From NCBI GenBank assembly GCA_964587815.1, contig CAZPMH010000026.1:1-27374 (forward strand): a DNA stretch of 27,374 nt, in the 5' to 3' direction. The notes under the pieces are model-generated. The model was not told the DNA's origin, searched no databases, and saw nothing but the letters and a program-made list of their open reading frames with translations. Below, piece by piece: positions 7,701 to 15,161 of this stretch. The position numbers and the translations under genes were made by a program. This DNA is from UBA1672 sp964587815 (GTDB taxonomy: Bacteria; Pseudomonadota; Alphaproteobacteria; Micavibrionales; Micavibrionaceae). Within the stretch, counting starts at the first letter, position 1, and each line of letters begins with the position of its first letter.

Positions 7701-8345
7701 ATGCTTTCTGACCTCAAAATGAATATTCGAAGACATATGCCGGAAAAAGCAAAGCGAACGCTGCGCGGCATATCGTTAGCAATGAAAACCCCGCCGCCGC
7801 CCGCGCCTGAACTGCCTCAGACGGCTTTGAACAATTGCCGGTTTTTAACAAACAGAGATGAAATGCTCAAACATCTTCCCCAAAACGCGCAGTGTATTGA
7901 GGTTGGAACGCTCTATGGCAATTATGCACACACGATTTTAGAAGAAACGAAACCGCAGTCATTGCTTCTTATTGATCTTAATTTCAGTGAATTACGAGAG
8001 GATGTAAGAAATCACCCTAATGTGGAATTACGCGAGGGACAATCCCCTGACATCCTGAAGTCATTAAAAGACAGCACGTATGACTGGATTTACATTGATG
8101 GTGATCACACGTATGAAGGTGTCAAAAAAGATATCGAGGCCGCCAAAACAAAGTTGAAACCCGGCGGATATTTAGTGTTCAACGATTTTTGCAGAATATC
8201 AGGAAATGGCCTTGGCACATTTGGCGTGCATCAGGCTGTATGCGAATTTGTTGTAAAAGAACAATGGGATGTGGCGTATTTTTGTTTTCAACGTCACGCA
8301 TTATATGACATTGCTCTCCAAAAACCCAAAACAGATGGTGAATAA
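7701..8345 (+). CDS. class I SAM-dependent methyltransferase (Methyltransf_24 type)
   Basis: The 214-residue protein carries a Rossmann-fold methyltransferase domain. Motif I is CIEVGTLYGNYAHTIL near residues 65-80, the acidic strand-2 end is LLLIDLNF, and the diagnostic WIYIDGDHTYEGVKKDIEAA near 130-150 marks the Methyltransf_24 group. LKPGGYLVFNDFC follows. Many relatives act on sugars, glycopeptides or small molecules, and nothing here identifies the substrate. The first 45 residues are basic and proline-rich (PPPPAPELPQ) and outside the domain. It lies between DUF1192 (15 nt) and guaC (2 nt), so it is probably cotranscribed with both. Confident in the fold, not in the role. Confidence 0.85.
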   Translation: MLSDLKMNIRRHMPEKAKRTLRGISLAMKTPPPPAPELPQTALNNCRFLTNRDEMLKHLPQNAQCIEVGTLYGNYAHTILEETKPQSLLLIDLNFSELREDVRNHPNVELREGQSPDILKSLKDSTYDWIYIDGDHTYEGVKKDIEAAKTKLKPGGYLVFNDFCRISGNGLGTFGVHQAVCEFVVKEQWDVAYFCFQRHALYDIALQKPKTDGE

Positions 8346-8347
8346 AT

Positions 8348-9391
8348 ATGCGTATCGAACAAGAAACCAAACTCGACTTTAAAGACGTGCTGATCCGCCC
8401 GAAAAGATCGACACTGAAAAGCAGAAAAGACGTCGATATCACGCGTGAATTTACCTTCAAATGGAGCGGGCATAAATACCACGGAACCCCAATCATCGCC
8501 GCCAATATGGACGGAGTCGGAACGTTCGAGATGGCAAAGGCCTTCAGTGAAAATGATTCAAAAATGAGCGTGGCCTTACACAAACACTATGATCTTGAAA
8601 AATTGCTAAAGTTTTTCGACAGTCCTGCCGCCGAATCTGCATGGTACAGCATTGGCATGGTCAAGGCCGATCAGGAAAAATTAGCGGAATTCGTAAAACA
8701 ACGTCCCGATGCCGTAAACAAAATTTGCGTCGATGTTGCCAACGGATATAGCGAACATTTCGTTGATTTCGTCAAGTCCGTGCGCGAAACATACCCTGAT
8801 TTCACAATCATGGCTGGAAACGTCGTCACGGGGGAGATGGTCGAGGAACTCATCCTATCGGGCGTTGATGTGGTAAAGGTCGGTATCGGCCCGGGCAGTG
8901 TTTGTACAACGCGCAAAATGACAGGAGTCGGCTACCCTCAACTTTCCGCTATCATCGAATGTGCTGACGCCGCACATGGCCTTGGCGGCCTGATTTGCGC
9001 CGATGGCGGATGTACCGTCCCGGGAGATTTGGCCAAAGCCTTTGGAGCAGGCGCAGATTTCATCATGCTGGGCGGCATGCTCGCAGGGCACGACCAGTCT
9101 GAAATGTCAGTTATTGAAGAAGACGGGCAAAAATACGTCACCTTCTACGGGATGAGTAGTGATACGGCTATGACAAAGCACAAAGGCGGCGTCGCCGAAT
9201 ACCGCGCAAGTGAAGGGAAAACCGTGAAAATACCATATCGAGGCGACGTCAACGGAACGTTGCAAGATATTTTAGGTGGCGTACGTTCAGCCTGCACATA
9301 TGTCGGGGCAGGGCGTTTGAAAGAGCTCCCCAGACGCACAACCTTCGTGCAAGTCACACAACAAATTAACAACGTGTTCGGCGCAAGTTAG
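8348..9391 (+). CDS. guaC: GMP reductase
   Basis: GuaC reduces GMP to IMP with NADPH, releasing ammonia, and links guanine to adenine nucleotide pools. The protein is 347 residues, the same length as E. coli GuaC, with a TIM-barrel of the IMPDH/GMPR superfamily and no CBS domains. The N-terminal LDFKDVLIRPKRSTL is typical. The catalytic cysteine is C186 in GIGPGSVCTTRKMTGVGYPQ, and the phosphate-binding part follows with CADGGCTVPGDLAKAFGAGA and LGGMLAG. The absence of CBS domains and the GMPR-type sequence beyond the Cys loop favour GMP reductase over IMP dehydrogenase. It starts 2 nt after the methyltransferase gene. Confidence 0.96.
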   Translation: MRIEQETKLDFKDVLIRPKRSTLKSRKDVDITREFTFKWSGHKYHGTPIIAANMDGVGTFEMAKAFSENDSKMSVALHKHYDLEKLLKFFDSPAAESAWYSIGMVKADQEKLAEFVKQRPDAVNKICVDVANGYSEHFVDFVKSVRETYPDFTIMAGNVVTGEMVEELILSGVDVVKVGIGPGSVCTTRKMTGVGYPQLSAIIECADAAHGLGGLICADGGCTVPGDLAKAFGAGADFIMLGGMLAGHDQSEMSVIEEDGQKYVTFYGMSSDTAMTKHKGGVAEYRASEGKTVKIPYRGDVNGTLQDILGGVRSACTYVGAGRLKELPRRTTFVQVTQQINNVFGAS

Positions 9392-9506
9392 CCAAAAAAG
9401 TAAGACTATCGTGTTGCGAAAGAACAGAGGAAAAGATACTCTTCCCCCTGAGTAATACAGTTTTGTGAGTAAAATTTACCAATAAAGAAGAAAAGGACGG
9501 CTTTTG

Positions 9507-9854
9507 ATGGATGAGAATATCAAAGAAAGACTAGAAGAAACCTCGAAGAATTGCATAGAAGCCTTCAGCACGTGGAACGAAAATAAAAAAGACGCCAAGG
9601 CGCAGGAAGAATTGCACGGCGCTATTCATGAACTTAGAAAAGTGTCATCACGCCTTGAAATCGAACTGGCTATCAGTGAGCGTGACCAGATGACATCAAA
9701 GCCGCTGCCAATTCCTGCGCACCGATCAAACTCTAAATCAGGTGGAAACAACATTCTGGAGGGGGAAGACCAAAATAGCGGCGGCCCGGTTGTTCAAACC
9801 AAAACAAAGCGCAGACGCAGCAGCCCGAAAAAACAGGGCGGCGATAAAAACTAA
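9507..9854 (+). CDS. small hypothetical protein with basic C-terminal tail
   Basis: I do not recognise this 115-residue protein. Residues 1-60 are rich in charged residues and predicted helical (for example ELHGAIHELRKVSSRLEIEL). Residues 65-95 are low in complexity, with many Gly, Ser and Asn. The last 20 residues are strongly basic (TKRRRSSPKKQGG), which would suit nucleic-acid binding. AAAAGGA ends 9 nt before the ATG at 9507. A possible promoter, TTGCGA (9414-9419) 17 nt from TACTCT (9437-9442), would serve it separately from guaC. It converges on gloB with a 12-nt gap. Base use matches its neighbours. Confidence 0.7.
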   Translation: MDENIKERLEETSKNCIEAFSTWNENKKDAKAQEELHGAIHELRKVSSRLEIELAISERDQMTSKPLPIPAHRSNSKSGGNNILEGEDQNSGGPVVQTKTKRRRSSPKKQGGDKN

Positions 9855-9866
9855 GGCGCCTATCCT

Positions 9867-10586
9867 CTAAAAGTTATCTTTCTGCGCGCGGAGCTGACCA
9901 AAATGCTCCGCGTTTTTTGCACGCATAAACACATTCGTAGACTTTTCATCGCCGATCGTTGTGGGAACCGTATATTCGCCGTTTGCACGCATATTCGAAA
10001 CATCTTCGGCACGCGTCTTTAAATCTTGATTATCCTGCTCCACGGCGAGGCAAAATTCCGCATTAGATTGCGTATATTCATGCCCGCAATAAACCAAAGT
10101 CTCATCAGGCAAGGCTTTGAGTTTTTCAAAACTCTGAAACATATCCTCCGCGCTGCCTTCAAAAAGACGACCGCACCCCATGACAAACAGCGTATCCCCC
10201 GTAAAAACAATGCCGCTCTCTTTAAAATAGTAACAAATACCGCCCGCCGTATGGCCTGGCGTTTCGATGATACGTGCTTCTGACTGTCCTAAGGAAAAAA
10301 CGTCGCTGTCAGACAGTAAAACCTCAGCCCCCTTAATTTTCGAAGCCTCAGCCTTGGGCGCGACAATCTTCGCCCCATATTTTTTAACCAGCTTCGGGTT
10401 ACCATTTACATGGTCCCAATGGTGATGTGTATTTAAAATATAATCAGGTCGAAGCCCGTGCTGTTCCAAAAAATCAATAACGGGATCAGCCACACCGGGG
10501 TCAAGAACAGCAACCGCGCCGCAATCACTTTTGATCACGTAACAATAATTATCATCAAGAATAGGAAGGATTTCTACATCAATCAT
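9867..10586 (-). CDS. gloB: hydroxyacylglutathione hydrolase (glyoxalase II)
   Basis: Glyoxalase II hydrolyses S-lactoylglutathione to lactate and glutathione, completing methylglyoxal detoxification. This metallo-beta-lactamase fold protein has the metal-binding motif THHHWDH near residue 55, PGHTAGG, the GDTLFVMGCGRLFEGSAEDM segment and CGHEYTQSNAEF, all in family order. The protein is 239 residues from the ATG at 10586; the earlier in-frame codons fall inside the upstream gene and lack similarity. The start overlaps the stop of the NDUFAF5-like gene by 8 nt, so translation is probably coupled. The final substrate-binding tail reads STNVFMRAKN where relatives usually have a TNPFLR-like sequence. 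Confident. Confidence 0.94.
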   Translation of the reverse strand: MIDVEILPILDDNYCYVIKSDCGAVAVLDPGVADPVIDFLEQHGLRPDYILNTHHHWDHVNGNPKLVKKYGAKIVAPKAEASKIKGAEVLLSDSDVFSLGQSEARIIETPGHTAGGICYYFKESGIVFTGDTLFVMGCGRLFEGSAEDMFQSFEKLKALPDETLVYCGHEYTQSNAEFCLAVEQDNQDLKTRAEDVSNMRANGEYTVPTTIGDEKSTNVFMRAKNAEHFGQLRAQKDNF

Positions 10587-11490
10587 CGGGGTTCGCTTTC
10601 TCTCCTGTTTTAATTTCTGTTGTTCCGAGTGCATCAGCAAGGCGTGTTTTCGCGCTACCCGGCCTCAAAGGCTTTTGCTGGCTCTCATGCGGCGACCATC
10701 CCAAAAGGAAAATAATCTCAAATGAAGCCGTTATCCGACCATCATCAGAAGTGTACATCTCTTGATATAATTTGGCCGCTTCCATGAAAAAGTCACGGCT
10801 CAGCAGACGCTTATCACGTTTTAAAATCGCGTTCGTCTCCCCCATGCCGCGCAAATCATGGAACAATTTAAACACATGATCATAGGTAACCGTGATAATT
10901 TCTGAATCCACAACAGGAAGCGCAAATCCTGCCCGCTGAAGCAAATCACCCATTTGTGGTTTGTCAGCAAACGGAAATACGCGCGGGCTAACCCCGCCAT
11001 AGATATTGCTCTCCGCGCGCATCATCACATCGCGCAATTCATAAAGCGTCTCACCACCGAACATACAGGCCAAAAACAGCCCATCTGCTTTTAACGCCTG
11101 GCGTATCTGCAACAACGCCCCGGGCAAATCATTCACACTATGCAAACACAAATTGCTGAGAATAAGGTCGAGCGCAGAACGTTTAAGCGGCAAAAACTCC
11201 TCGTCACCAACAAAATAGGGCGGGGTGGTCGGCTGAACAGGTTGCGGCGTCAAATCCATCGTAAATAATTGATCAATTTTAGGATGCTCCATGTCGCTAA
11301 AAGCGCCGCGTGAGCCAAGCTGAGCGCCAAGCTCGAACTGTCGGTTAATATCAGAAAGCCGATCACTCAAAACATTTTTCGACCATTCAAATAAAAAGTC
11401 GTGGCGTTCAAAGTTACGCGTCGCACGCAAACGGTTGAAACGAATACGATCACGATCAAAAACGGCAAAGTCAGAAGGTGTGTTTTTCAT
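10579..11490 (-). CDS. NDUFAF5-like SAM-dependent methyltransferase-fold protein
   Basis: This 303-residue protein resembles the alphaproteobacterial relatives of mitochondrial NDUFAF5, which hydroxylates an arginine of the complex I subunit NDUFS7 during assembly. Hallmarks are FDRDRIRFNRLRA at the N-terminus, a glycine loop GAQLGSRGAFSD, the strand-4 segment LDLILSNLCLHSVNDLPGAL, LFLACMFGGETLYELRDVMM, and VSPRVFPFADKPQMGDLLQR. Lysine- and glutamate-rich residues end the chain. I start at the ATG at 11490, one codon after a GTG. The gene follows the 900-aa gene by 12 nt and overlaps gloB, so the three form one operon. The bacterial function is inferred only; BioC-type methylation is the main alternative. 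Confidence 0.85.
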   Translation of the reverse strand: MKNTPSDFAVFDRDRIRFNRLRATRNFERHDFLFEWSKNVLSDRLSDINRQFELGAQLGSRGAFSDMEHPKIDQLFTMDLTPQPVQPTTPPYFVGDEEFLPLKRSALDLILSNLCLHSVNDLPGALLQIRQALKADGLFLACMFGGETLYELRDVMMRAESNIYGGVSPRVFPFADKPQMGDLLQRAGFALPVVDSEIITVTYDHVFKLFHDLRGMGETNAILKRDKRLLSRDFFMEAAKLYQEMYTSDDGRITASFEIIFLLGWSPHESQQKPLRPGSAKTRLADALGTTEIKTGEKANPDD

Positions 11491-11502
11491 CACAATAGGT
11501 GC

Positions 11503-14205
11503 CTATTCAGGCTTTGGTTTTTCTTCTGCATCGGGCTCGTCTTCCTCATCCAGAAGGTCTTGCAGCGTATCAATATCATCTTGTAATTGTTCAATTAAAT
11601 TCAAATCATCATCATCCAAAGCATCGAACCCGTCTGAACCGTCTTGATCCTGCTCTTTCGGCCCTTCGCCCTCAAGAATACCGAGTTTCAGTTTTAAGCG
11701 CTTAATCTTCTCCGCCCGCTCTTCCTTGGTAAGGTATTCGTGCTCCTCTTCTTCCTCTGGCTCATCACTTAACGGCGGTGGGTGATGCTCCGCAACCTCA
11801 TCAACAATGGTCTGCGGCACTTTCAGGTCAGAAATATCATGGTTTTCCATCATAATCGGCAAAGACCAATCCGGCTTTTTTACATCAAACATCTTCTGAA
11901 CAATCAGCTTTACCTTTTGGCGAGCCTCCATCTTCAACTCGCTCGGCATATACCGATACGCACGCGCAATCGTCACCATAAAATGCTGCTCTTTCGAAAG
12001 AGACTTCCACAGCATCATATACTGACGAACAGGGATAAAACGCATTTTTTGTCCCTTTAAAAGATTAGCAGGCGCGGCAATCGCAAACGGGTGAATACGT
12101 TGCGGCGTAATGCTGACATGGTTGAAATAACTCTCGCCCAATTTCAAAACCATGTTTGGGGTAACGCCGAATTTTTCCGCGATAAACTGCTTCAACATGC
12201 GGTAATTTACGATTTCCTTCGGAATATTAAACTGTGGCACGCTCAATGCGATGCCTGTGCCTTCATACCGTTGCGGAACGGGCATATGCTTAATATTAAA
12301 GCCAGCATGAACATCGCCTTTTGTTCCCTTCGTAATAGGAAGAATAACCGCCGTATTCACCGTGCGCTCATCAGACACAACGAAATCAAGATATTCTGAA
12401 GCCAGCCCAGTGCGCCCGCCACGCCTTACACCCTCTTCCACAAACACGGAATTAACAGAGCGCAACTGCCCCGCAGAGCCTTTAACTTCCTTGAAGCGCT
12501 TGTCACTATCAGCTGCTTGGCGCAAAAATTCTTTAACATCAAAGGTTTGCGTTACTTTGCTTCGGGAAAGCCTTACATCTCTACTGATCCAATTTTCATA
12601 CTTAACGCCCGCATGCTGCATCAAAGAAAGCAACTGCAACTCCAGCCGCGAATTCGGGATCAATCCAACTGAAATCGCATCCAAAACAGATTGCGCATTA
12701 AATTCCCTGATCACACCTTTTTCCTGAAACTGCGTAGGCTCGAGTAACTTCCGAAGCGGTGTAACACTCTTCGGGCAATCGTATTTTATTTTCACATAGT
12801 GTGTGCTAACGCGCTCATCAATATAGCTTGGGTCGGGATAATAATGCGGCCCGCTCTCTAAAACGGCCTTCTTCTCAGGCTTCAACCCGATATAGCTTTC
12901 CATGAATGTCTTCGTGTTCTCGGGCGTAATCTCACCTAGAGCTGAAACGTTGGCATAGTCGGTCGAAATTGTTTCAACCATATGCCCTGACCATTCGCGC
13001 TGATCAATATTAACGCCCGTACGGCCAACAGCATTCGAAATACCGCGCAATATATCCTCATGCAGGTAAATATACATCCGCCCGCGCTCATCCGTGCGAT
13101 AGGGGAGGATCTCGGCCAATTCTTTATTACGGGTAACAACATCAACAATATCACCGCTTACCTGATCACGCAGGGTCTTAATATCCAGCAGGCCGTCTTC
13201 TTCACGTGCGATGCGGCGCTCCTTAACAGACAGGCTGCGCTGTTCCGGCATCTTCCGCGCCACAGCCACAAAACTCGTCGCAGGGTCACCAAGCACATCA
13301 CCCGCCATATTCAACAGCCTGAATTTGCCTTCGAAGTTCTTGCGGATAAAATCCTCATTCCATTGCGGCGCTGAATATTGAACCCGCGCACCGAGTGCGT
13401 TCAAATCCTTGCGAAAATCATCAATTGTGAAAAACGTAAATTCAAACGGCAGGTTATTTTCCCATAAATCGCGCTGATCTTTACGCATGATAAATTCATA
13501 CGCCCATTTATACGGCAGGCGAAAAAGACGCGTGCGTGGGAAACGTGGCGGCAGTTCCTCTAGGAAAAAACCGCGACACCCGGGGTCTTGCTTTGGTTGT
13601 GCATGTTCCGAATACCACACGAGCAAGTCAGCCTGAGACAAGTCTTTAATCTCTTCACTCGGGCTTTCTTTATCATGCATCTCCATCAAAACATATTCAT
13701 CACCGCTCGGCTTCGCATAATCATGAATGAACAGCGATCCGCCTTCTTTCAGCATTGAATATTGCCGCCTGATCGTATCACTCACAATTCTGTCATTGTA
13801 ACGGGATTCTGAATAAAGGCGGTGCAAAATGTACGAATTGATGAACGCATCAATCGAGTTTTCTTCGAACAAATCATCCGAGATATCACCAACCTTGAAC
13901 GTCAAATTCGGCAGGATATATTTCTTCTGTGCCTGCGCGACGGTTTTCTTGTTTTTATCAACGCCGATAAACTCAATTTCAGGGTTGAGCGCAGCCATGG
14001 TAAAAGTAATCTCGCCATCGCCGCTGCCCATATGCACGGCTTTCGACCCTGCAGGTAAAAGCATATGCGATAAGGTAAACCAAGCCTTGCGCATGGTCTC
14101 ATATTTGACGTCGGCCAAAATCGTGTTGCGTTCCTCGATATAATGCACCTGGTGCGAATCGAACAAGCCGTCATCGTCATTGCTGTCGTTGGTATCATCT
14201 GCCAT
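11503..14205 (-). CDS. 900-residue methyltransferase-domain protein with Nudix-like regions, unknown function
   Basis: I cannot match this protein to a named family. Residues 36-165 are a class I SAM methyltransferase domain: motif I is AVHMGSGDGEITF (56-68), D83 ends strand 2, GDISDD follows at 106-111, and a post-motif strand reads KEGGSLFIHDYA. Residues about 365-480 resemble an ADP-ribose-pyrophosphatase-type Nudix fold (LPYRTDERGRMYIYLHEDIL, then PHYYPDPSYIDERVSTHYV), and about 610-712 give a second, similar pattern (AVILPITKGTKGD, SITPQRIHPFAIA). Neither has the GX5EX7REUXEEXGU box. Residues 815-900 are highly acidic with coiled-coil helices. There is no signal peptide or membrane segment. 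It heads an operon with the NDUFAF5-like gene and gloB and has its own promoter. Confidence 0.8.
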   Translation of the reverse strand: MADDTNDSNDDDGLFDSHQVHYIEERNTILADVKYETMRKAWFTLSHMLLPAGSKAVHMGSGDGEITFTMAALNPEIEFIGVDKNKKTVAQAQKKYILPNLTFKVGDISDDLFEENSIDAFINSYILHRLYSESRYNDRIVSDTIRRQYSMLKEGGSLFIHDYAKPSGDEYVLMEMHDKESPSEEIKDLSQADLLVWYSEHAQPKQDPGCRGFFLEELPPRFPRTRLFRLPYKWAYEFIMRKDQRDLWENNLPFEFTFFTIDDFRKDLNALGARVQYSAPQWNEDFIRKNFEGKFRLLNMAGDVLGDPATSFVAVARKMPEQRSLSVKERRIAREEDGLLDIKTLRDQVSGDIVDVVTRNKELAEILPYRTDERGRMYIYLHEDILRGISNAVGRTGVNIDQREWSGHMVETISTDYANVSALGEITPENTKTFMESYIGLKPEKKAVLESGPHYYPDPSYIDERVSTHYVKIKYDCPKSVTPLRKLLEPTQFQEKGVIREFNAQSVLDAISVGLIPNSRLELQLLSLMQHAGVKYENWISRDVRLSRSKVTQTFDVKEFLRQAADSDKRFKEVKGSAGQLRSVNSVFVEEGVRRGGRTGLASEYLDFVVSDERTVNTAVILPITKGTKGDVHAGFNIKHMPVPQRYEGTGIALSVPQFNIPKEIVNYRMLKQFIAEKFGVTPNMVLKLGESYFNHVSITPQRIHPFAIAAPANLLKGQKMRFIPVRQYMMLWKSLSKEQHFMVTIARAYRYMPSELKMEARQKVKLIVQKMFDVKKPDWSLPIMMENHDISDLKVPQTIVDEVAEHHPPPLSDEPEEEEEHEYLTKEERAEKIKRLKLKLGILEGEGPKEQDQDGSDGFDALDDDDLNLIEQLQDDIDTLQDLLDEEDEPDAEEKPKPE

Positions 14206-14231
14206 TGTGTAAGCAACCCCCTATCACCAAG

Positions 14232-14260
14232 GTTATAGCGTATTTATTTATTTTTTCCAA
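14232..14260 (-). promoter_or_regulatory. sigma70-like promoter of the 900-aa gene operon
   Basis: On the minus strand TTGGAA (14260-14255) and TATAAC (14237-14232) are spaced by exactly 17 nt. Transcription would start near 14225, about 20 nt before the ATG at 14205. CCAAGG (14227-14232) and CCTTGG (14263-14268) flank it and might be an operator. Confidence 0.6.
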
Positions 14261-14320
14261 TGCCTTGGATTGTTATGTATCATAAAGGGAAATGCCGTTA
14301 TTATGCAAAAACTATTTGCT

Positions 14321-14349
14321 TTGCCGTACAGCAATAGCGTGCCTATACT
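14321..14349 (+). promoter_or_regulatory. sigma70-like promoter of comF, near-leaderless transcript
   Basis: TTGCCG (14321-14326) and TATACT (14344-14349) are spaced by 17 nt. Transcription would begin about 14356-14360, at or just before the ATG at 14360, which also lacks a Shine-Dalgarno sequence. The mRNA would then be leaderless or nearly so. Confidence 0.6.
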
Positions 14350-14359
14350 AACGCTTATA

Positions 14360-15136
14360 ATGAGCGATGAAATCAAACAAAACACACCCAAAGCCGTCAT
14401 AAACGCCGTCAATATGATCGAGCAGGGCATAAATATCATATTGCCGCCCCGCTGTGTCGTGACGGGCGATATCGTTGACGCACCCGGAATGATCTCATCA
14501 AGCGCATGGGCGAAGATAGACTTTATTACAAACCCATTTTGTAGCGCTTGCGGCATCCCGTTCGAATTCAGCGACGCGGAGGAGGGTGATCACGGCAAAT
14601 GTATGGAGTGCTTGAAAACGCCGCAACCTTTCGAAACGGCGCGTTCTGCTGTAATCTATAACGACGTTAGCCGCGATCTCATCCTTGCCTTTAAACACGG
14701 CGATCAAACCTACATGGTTAAAAATTTTGTTCCATGGCTCAGGCGCATCGGTCAAACCATTTTAGAGCAAACTGATGTCATCATTCCTGTGCCATTGCAT
14801 TATACGCGCCTGATATCGCGCCGTTACAATCAAGCCGCACTTATCGCCGCTGAGCTTTCGAAGCAAACGAATATTGCGCATATGCCCGCAGCAATTAAAC
14901 GCGTTCGCGCAACACAATCTCAAGGTCATTTAAAAACGGAAGAGCGTGCAAAGAACGTGCATAACGCATTTCAAATCTGCCCAAAGCACGCGGAAAAGCT
15001 AAAAGATAAATCCGTCACGCTCATTGATGATGTCTACACCACGGGCGCAACATTAAAAGAATGCTGCAAAGTTCTGAATGCCGTAGGTGTTAGTAAGGTA
15101 AACATCCTTACACTCGCGCGGGTTTTGAAAACATAA
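14360..15136 (+). CDS. comF: ComF family protein (double zinc ribbon, phosphoribosyltransferase-like)
   Basis: ComF-family proteins have an N-terminal zinc ribbon and a phosphoribosyltransferase-type domain; in naturally competent bacteria they take part in DNA uptake and recombination, and elsewhere their role is unclear. The 258-residue protein has PPRC, FCSACG and GKCMEC as zinc ligands in the first third. It then shows the family segment IPVPLHYTRLISRRYNQAALIA with ATQSQGHLKTEERAKNV, and the PRPP-binding loop VTLIDDVYTTGATLKEC near the C-terminus. I choose the ATG at 14360 because a good promoter ends at 14349; the TTG at 14270 and ATG at 14303 would lie upstream of the transcript. It converges on the UbiH-type gene with a 13-nt gap. 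Confidence 0.9.
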   Translation: MSDEIKQNTPKAVINAVNMIEQGINIILPPRCVVTGDIVDAPGMISSSAWAKIDFITNPFCSACGIPFEFSDAEEGDHGKCMECLKTPQPFETARSAVIYNDVSRDLILAFKHGDQTYMVKNFVPWLRRIGQTILEQTDVIIPVPLHYTRLISRRYNQAALIAAELSKQTNIAHMPAAIKRVRATQSQGHLKTEERAKNVHNAFQICPKHAEKLKDKSVTLIDDVYTTGATLKECCKVLNAVGVSKVNILTLARVLKT

Positions 15137-15143
15137 TTAAAGG

Positions 15144-15161
15144 GTGAGGCTATAACGCCTC
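15144..15161. terminator. weak hairpin between comF and the UbiH-type gene
   Basis: GAGGC (15146-15150) and GCCTC (15157-15161) form a 5-bp stem around a 6-nt loop, overlapping the last codons of the UbiH-type gene. The tail on the minus strand is only partly U-rich, so its terminator role is uncertain. Confidence 0.3.

Noticed and set aside
14270..14359. N-terminal extension of comF from TTG 14270 or ATG 14303
   Set aside because: The promoter at 14321-14349 lies inside it, and the residues lack similarity to the family.
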